Assembly (NCBI GenBank): GCA_023259685.1
Contig: JALRGP010000037.1
Location: forward strand, 1 to 8,999
Length of the DNA: 8,999 bases
Direction: 5' to 3'
Source: Alphaproteobacteria bacterium
GTDB taxonomy: Bacteria > Pseudomonadota > Alphaproteobacteria > JALRGP01
Shown here: piece after piece, positions 6,948 to 8,999 of the stretch
Layout: the number at the start of each line of letters is the position of its first letter
Position numbering within the stretch: position 1 is the first letter of the stretch
The notes under the pieces: model-generated
The model's input: the letters and a program-made list of their open reading frames with translations, nothing else
Database searches by the model: none
What the model was told of the DNA's origin: nothing
Translations under genes and position numbers: made by a program

Positions 6948-8252
6948 TTACGATGCGATGGTTTGAACCAAATTTACGGAAGGGGTGTGGTTTGGTTTGC
7001 GTTCAATGTGCACACCGCATGACCTTAACTTGTGTTCAAAATTTTCATAACCACGATCCAGATGATAAACTCGATTTAAAACAGTTTTTCCTTCTGCTGC
7101 TAAAGCCGCCAGAACTAAAGAGACTGACGCCCTTAAATCGGTCGCCATCACAGGAGCCGCTTTTAATGGATATTGACCTTCAACAATCGCCTTGTGCCCT
7201 TCAACCGTGATATTGGCACCAAAACGCCGAAGTTCTGGCACGTGCATAAAACGATTTTCCCATATATTTTCCAATACCGTTGACGTTCCTTTACACACGC
7301 ACATCAAAGCCATTAATTGTGCTTGCAGATCGGTCGCAATGCCCGGATAAGGAGACGTGGAAATATCAAATGATTTTAAAGAATGTCCAGGGTGAGATAC
7401 ATAAATTGAATCGTCAGTTGTTTTGATAATGGCACCAATACTTTTAAGAACATCTAAAAAAGAATTTAAATAGGATGGGTCTGTATTATGTAAAGTTACG
7501 TCACCGCCATACATAAGGGGAGCGACACAATAAGTGCCAGTCTCAATACGATCGGGTATCACAGAGTGAATGGCACCATTCAAGGAAGACACCCCCGTAA
7601 TGGTAATCGTTCCTTTGAGATCGTTATGGATATCAGCACCTATTTTAACGAGTAAATCACACAGATCATTAATCTCAGGTTCTTGAGCTGCATTCGTTAA
7701 CGTGGTGACGCCGTTTGCCAAAACTGCGGCCATAATCATATTCTCGGTTCCAGTGACGGTCACAACAGGGAAATGAAAATCACACCCTTGGAGACCATTT
7801 TGAGGCGCCTTGGCATGGATATTGCCACCGTCAATGGTGATGTGGGCCCCCATTTTTTCAAATCCTTTTAAATGGATATCAATGGGACGCACACCAATAG
7901 CGCACCCACCAGGAAGAGATACGATGGCTTGGCCATAACGTCCTAAAAGAGGGCCTAAAGCTAAAATGGATGCTCTCATTTTTCGAACTAAATCATAAGG
8001 AGCCTCTGACGTTTCGATATGTGCAACATTTAATGATATAATATCGTGAGACTTCCAATGAATAGCTGCCCCTAAGTGTTCTAAAACACTGATCATCGTT
8101 GCAATATCACCCAAACGTGGGATGTTTTTAAGAATGATTTCTTTATCTGTCAGCAAGCTTGCGCACATTAAAGGAAGTGCCGCATTTTTTGCGCCACTGA
8201 TTCGAACGTCACCTTTTAACGTTTGTCTGCCAATAATTTCAATTTTATCCAT
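6948..8252 (-). CDS. murA: UDP-N-acetylglucosamine 1-carboxyvinyltransferase MurA
   Basis: MurA carries out the first committed step of peptidoglycan synthesis, transferring enolpyruvate from PEP to UDP-GlcNAc in the cytoplasm. The 434-aa length is slightly above the usual 420. Key residues are all present: K22 and N23 ('SGAKNAALP'), the catalytic C117 in 'PGGCAIGVRP' (the cysteine form, which fosfomycin alkylates), 'PDRIETGT' (233-240), D308 ('YPGIATDLQAQ') and R400 ('HLDRGYENFE'). A 15-residue tail after 'IERKP' looks like a lineage-specific extension. The ATG at 8252 begins 'MDKIEIIGRQTLKG', as usual for the family. It overlaps the xseB stop by 8 nt, so coupled translation is likely. The only weak point is the poor ribosome site, which is common in this operon. 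Confidence 0.97.
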   Translation of the reverse strand: MDKIEIIGRQTLKGDVRISGAKNAALPLMCASLLTDKEIILKNIPRLGDIATMISVLEHLGAAIHWKSHDIISLNVAHIETSEAPYDLVRKMRASILALGPLLGRYGQAIVSLPGGCAIGVRPIDIHLKGFEKMGAHITIDGGNIHAKAPQNGLQGCDFHFPVVTVTGTENMIMAAVLANGVTTLTNAAQEPEINDLCDLLVKIGADIHNDLKGTITITGVSSLNGAIHSVIPDRIETGTYCVAPLMYGGDVTLHNTDPSYLNSFLDVLKSIGAIIKTTDDSIYVSHPGHSLKSFDISTSPYPGIATDLQAQLMALMCVCKGTSTVLENIWENRFMHVPELRRFGANITVEGHKAIVEGQYPLKAAPVMATDLRASVSLVLAALAAEGKTVLNRVYHLDRGYENFEHKLRSCGVHIERKPNHTPSVNLVQTIAS

Positions 8253-8442
8253 GATCTTTTATTGATATTTGTTCAATCTTCATTATAGCGTGATCTATTT
8301 TTTCAAGGCAATACTTTTTTAAAATTTGTCCTTGTTCAAAAATTTTCATGGATTCCTCAAGGCTGACTTTTCCTTCTTCAAGTTGTTTAACGATTTTATC
8401 AAGTTGCTCAAGAGCTTCTTCAAAGGATAGAGATAAAGACAT
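8245..8442 (-). CDS. xseB: Exodeoxyribonuclease VII small subunit XseB
   Basis: This 65-aa protein is the small subunit of exonuclease VII, which binds XseA and degrades single-stranded DNA from both ends. The pattern 'FEEALEQLDKIVKQLEEGKVSLEESMKIFEQG' (7-38) is the family signature and forms a two-helix coiled hairpin. The length is typical (60-85 aa), with no sign of truncation. It starts at ATG 8442, about 20 nt after the predicted transcription start, and is the first gene of the operon, overlapping murA by 8 nt. The large-subunit gene xseA is not in the window, which is normal because the two genes are often unlinked. Confidence 0.93.
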   Translation of the reverse strand: MSLSLSFEEALEQLDKIVKQLEEGKVSLEESMKIFEQGQILKKYCLEKIDHAIMKIEQISIKDHG

Positions 8443-8468
8443 GATTAAAATGTCTGTATGTAATATTT

Positions 8469-8498
8469 ATTATAGATCATTTATGTTTGAAAAAAGAA
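8469..8498 (-). promoter_or_regulatory. Candidate sigma-70 promoter of the xseB-xerC operon
   Basis: On the minus strand TATAAT (8474-8469) is a perfect -10 box. TTCTTT (8498-8493) lies 18 nt upstream as a weak -35. Transcription would begin near 8462, giving a leader of about 20 nt before xseB. Location and direction fit a seven-gene operon with no other gap large enough for a promoter. AT-rich DNA yields such matches by chance, so support is moderate. Confidence 0.5.
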
Positions 8499-8767
8499 TT
8501 TTTTCGTTACGGAGGGGTTCGATTAAAAGTGGGGAGGGAAAGAAAAGTATGGTTCTTTTTTAAAACAGATGATTTTTTGGGTATTCATTAAGAGAATTTT
8601 TAACAAAAATATTTTATTTTTGGTTGTTTTTTTTTGTGTTTATTATTTTTTTACGAAAATGGTAAAAATTAATATTTTTTTAATCTTTTTATGCTACCCG
8701 TGAGAATCACAAAGTGAATCAAACGCTGAAACACATTTACCCCAAGTAGGGAGGGTGGAGGTTTGGG

Positions 8768-8803
8768 ATGAGTGAATATCTAAAAAAGTTAACAAATAGT
8801 TAA
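8768..8803 (+). CDS. Possible 11-residue peptide (MSEYLKKLTNS) behind a strong Shine-Dalgarno
   Basis: ATG 8768 is preceded by GGAGG (8757-8761) with a 6-nt spacer, a better ribosome site than any gene in the neighbouring operon shows. The frame ends at TAA after 11 codons. It could be a leader peptide, the stub of a decayed gene, or chance in a purine-rich patch. There is no homology argument and nothing follows in frame. Confidence 0.2.
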   Translation: MSEYLKKLTNS

Positions 8804-8844
8804 TAAATTATGAATAAATCGTTAATTTTCTAAAAAAATAAAAA

Positions 8845-8873
8845 TTGATTTCTAATTTAAAAAATAATATAAT
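8845..8873 (+). promoter_or_regulatory. Promoter-like sequence directed out of the window
   Basis: TTGATT (8845-8850) and TATAAT (8868-8873) are separated by 17 nt, the ideal sigma-70 spacing with a perfect -10 box. Transcription would begin near 8880 and run into the unseen region to the right. The -10 box is part of a palindrome, TATAATTATA. The base composition here is almost all A and T, so a chance match is possible. Confidence 0.35.
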
Positions 8874-8999
8874 TATAAAAAATTCATTACCCTACTTTTA
8901 ATCGCACCCCCCAGCAGGGCCTACGCATGAAAATTTGTGGTAAATTTACAGCAAGAATAGAAGGGATTTAAAAGCCAAGTAATACATGTGACATTTAAT

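Larger units (their letters stand above)
8443..8999. other. Long AT-rich intergenic region without a recognisable gene
   Basis: These 557 nt hold no reading frame I would call a gene on either strand. From about 8600 to 8700 there are several T-runs. A G-rich patch lies at 8749-8767 (gggagggtggaggtttggg), a block with repeated TTAA at about 8789-8830, and a C-rich patch at 8906-8912. AAGTAGGG (8744-8751) recurs inverted as CCCTACTT (8890-8897). The operon promoter sits at the left edge, and a second promoter-like site points right. The region may be the upstream region of a gene lying beyond the window or the remains of a lost one. I see no tRNA, rRNA or clear origin motifs. Confidence 0.6.

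Noticed and set aside
6953..7210. Plus-strand open frame opposite the murA 3' end
   Set aside because: Antisense to conserved MurA motifs; no ribosome site or homology argument.
8348..8563. Plus-strand open frame across xseB and its upstream region
   Set aside because: Antisense to XseB and its promoter; composition follows the AT-rich DNA rather than a protein.
8780..8960. Replication origin (AT-rich block with TTAA repeats and a tgtggtaaa near 8936)
   Set aside because: The only DnaA-box-like sequence has two mismatches to the consensus and stands alone.
8927..8971. Fourteen-codon frame MKICGKFTARIEGI
   Set aside because: No ribosome site, very short, and no recognisable similarity.
1..8999. 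CRISPR array, tRNA or rRNA genes
   Set aside because: I looked for regularly spaced direct repeats and cloverleaf or rRNA-like segments and saw none.

Overview
The window looks like chromosome from an AT-rich alphaproteobacterium, probably host-associated (a Holosporales- or Rickettsiales-like lifestyle). This placement is inference. It rests on four things: the AT-rich composition, an XerC ending in the alphaproteobacterial-looking 'YDHAHPR', an oxidoreductase family I know mainly from alphaproteobacteria, and a degraded, IS-bearing left flank. TGA clearly serves as a stop at several gene ends, so the standard bacterial code applies.

Left flank (1-1253, + strand). The window opens inside an IS200/IS605-type transposase gene (tnpA, 3' end only), followed by a small hairpin that fits the right end of such an element. 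Next comes one long reading frame broken by three in-frame stops (TGA, TAA, TGA). It is best read as a single decayed gene for an alpha-helical repeat protein with a charged tail.

Terminator zone (about 1254-1376). Two successive inverted repeats separate this flank from the operon arriving from the right; the outer one has a T-tract and is a good intrinsic terminator for the minus strand. A third, very GC-rich 30-nt palindrome forms the last codons of xerC.

Operon (1344-8442, minus strand). Seven genes run in order of transcription: xseB, murA, an FAD/Fe-S oxidoreductase, an MFS transporter, murD, a znuB-like permease, xerC. Every junction is an overlap of 4-14 nt or a gap of 9 nt, so they are very probably one transcript. 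A candidate promoter lies just before xseB. The contents are mixed: DNA repair (xseB), peptidoglycan precursor synthesis (murA, murD), nutrient uptake (MFS transporter, znuB) and chromosome dimer resolution (xerC). murA and murD are away from the usual mur/fts cluster, at least in this window. The oxidoreductase appears cut to roughly its N-terminal half: its frame stops inside the second Rossmann fold, and the MFS frame begins at that stop.

Right flank (8443-8999). No convincing gene. It is strongly AT-rich with T-runs, a G-rich patch, an 11-codon reading frame behind a textbook Shine-Dalgarno site, and a promoter-like sequence pointing out of the window.

I found no convincing novel defence, mobile or RNA system. 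The observations most worth following are the half-length oxidoreductase, the GC-rich palindrome in xerC, the decayed repeat-protein gene beside the IS, and the unusually tight mixed operon.
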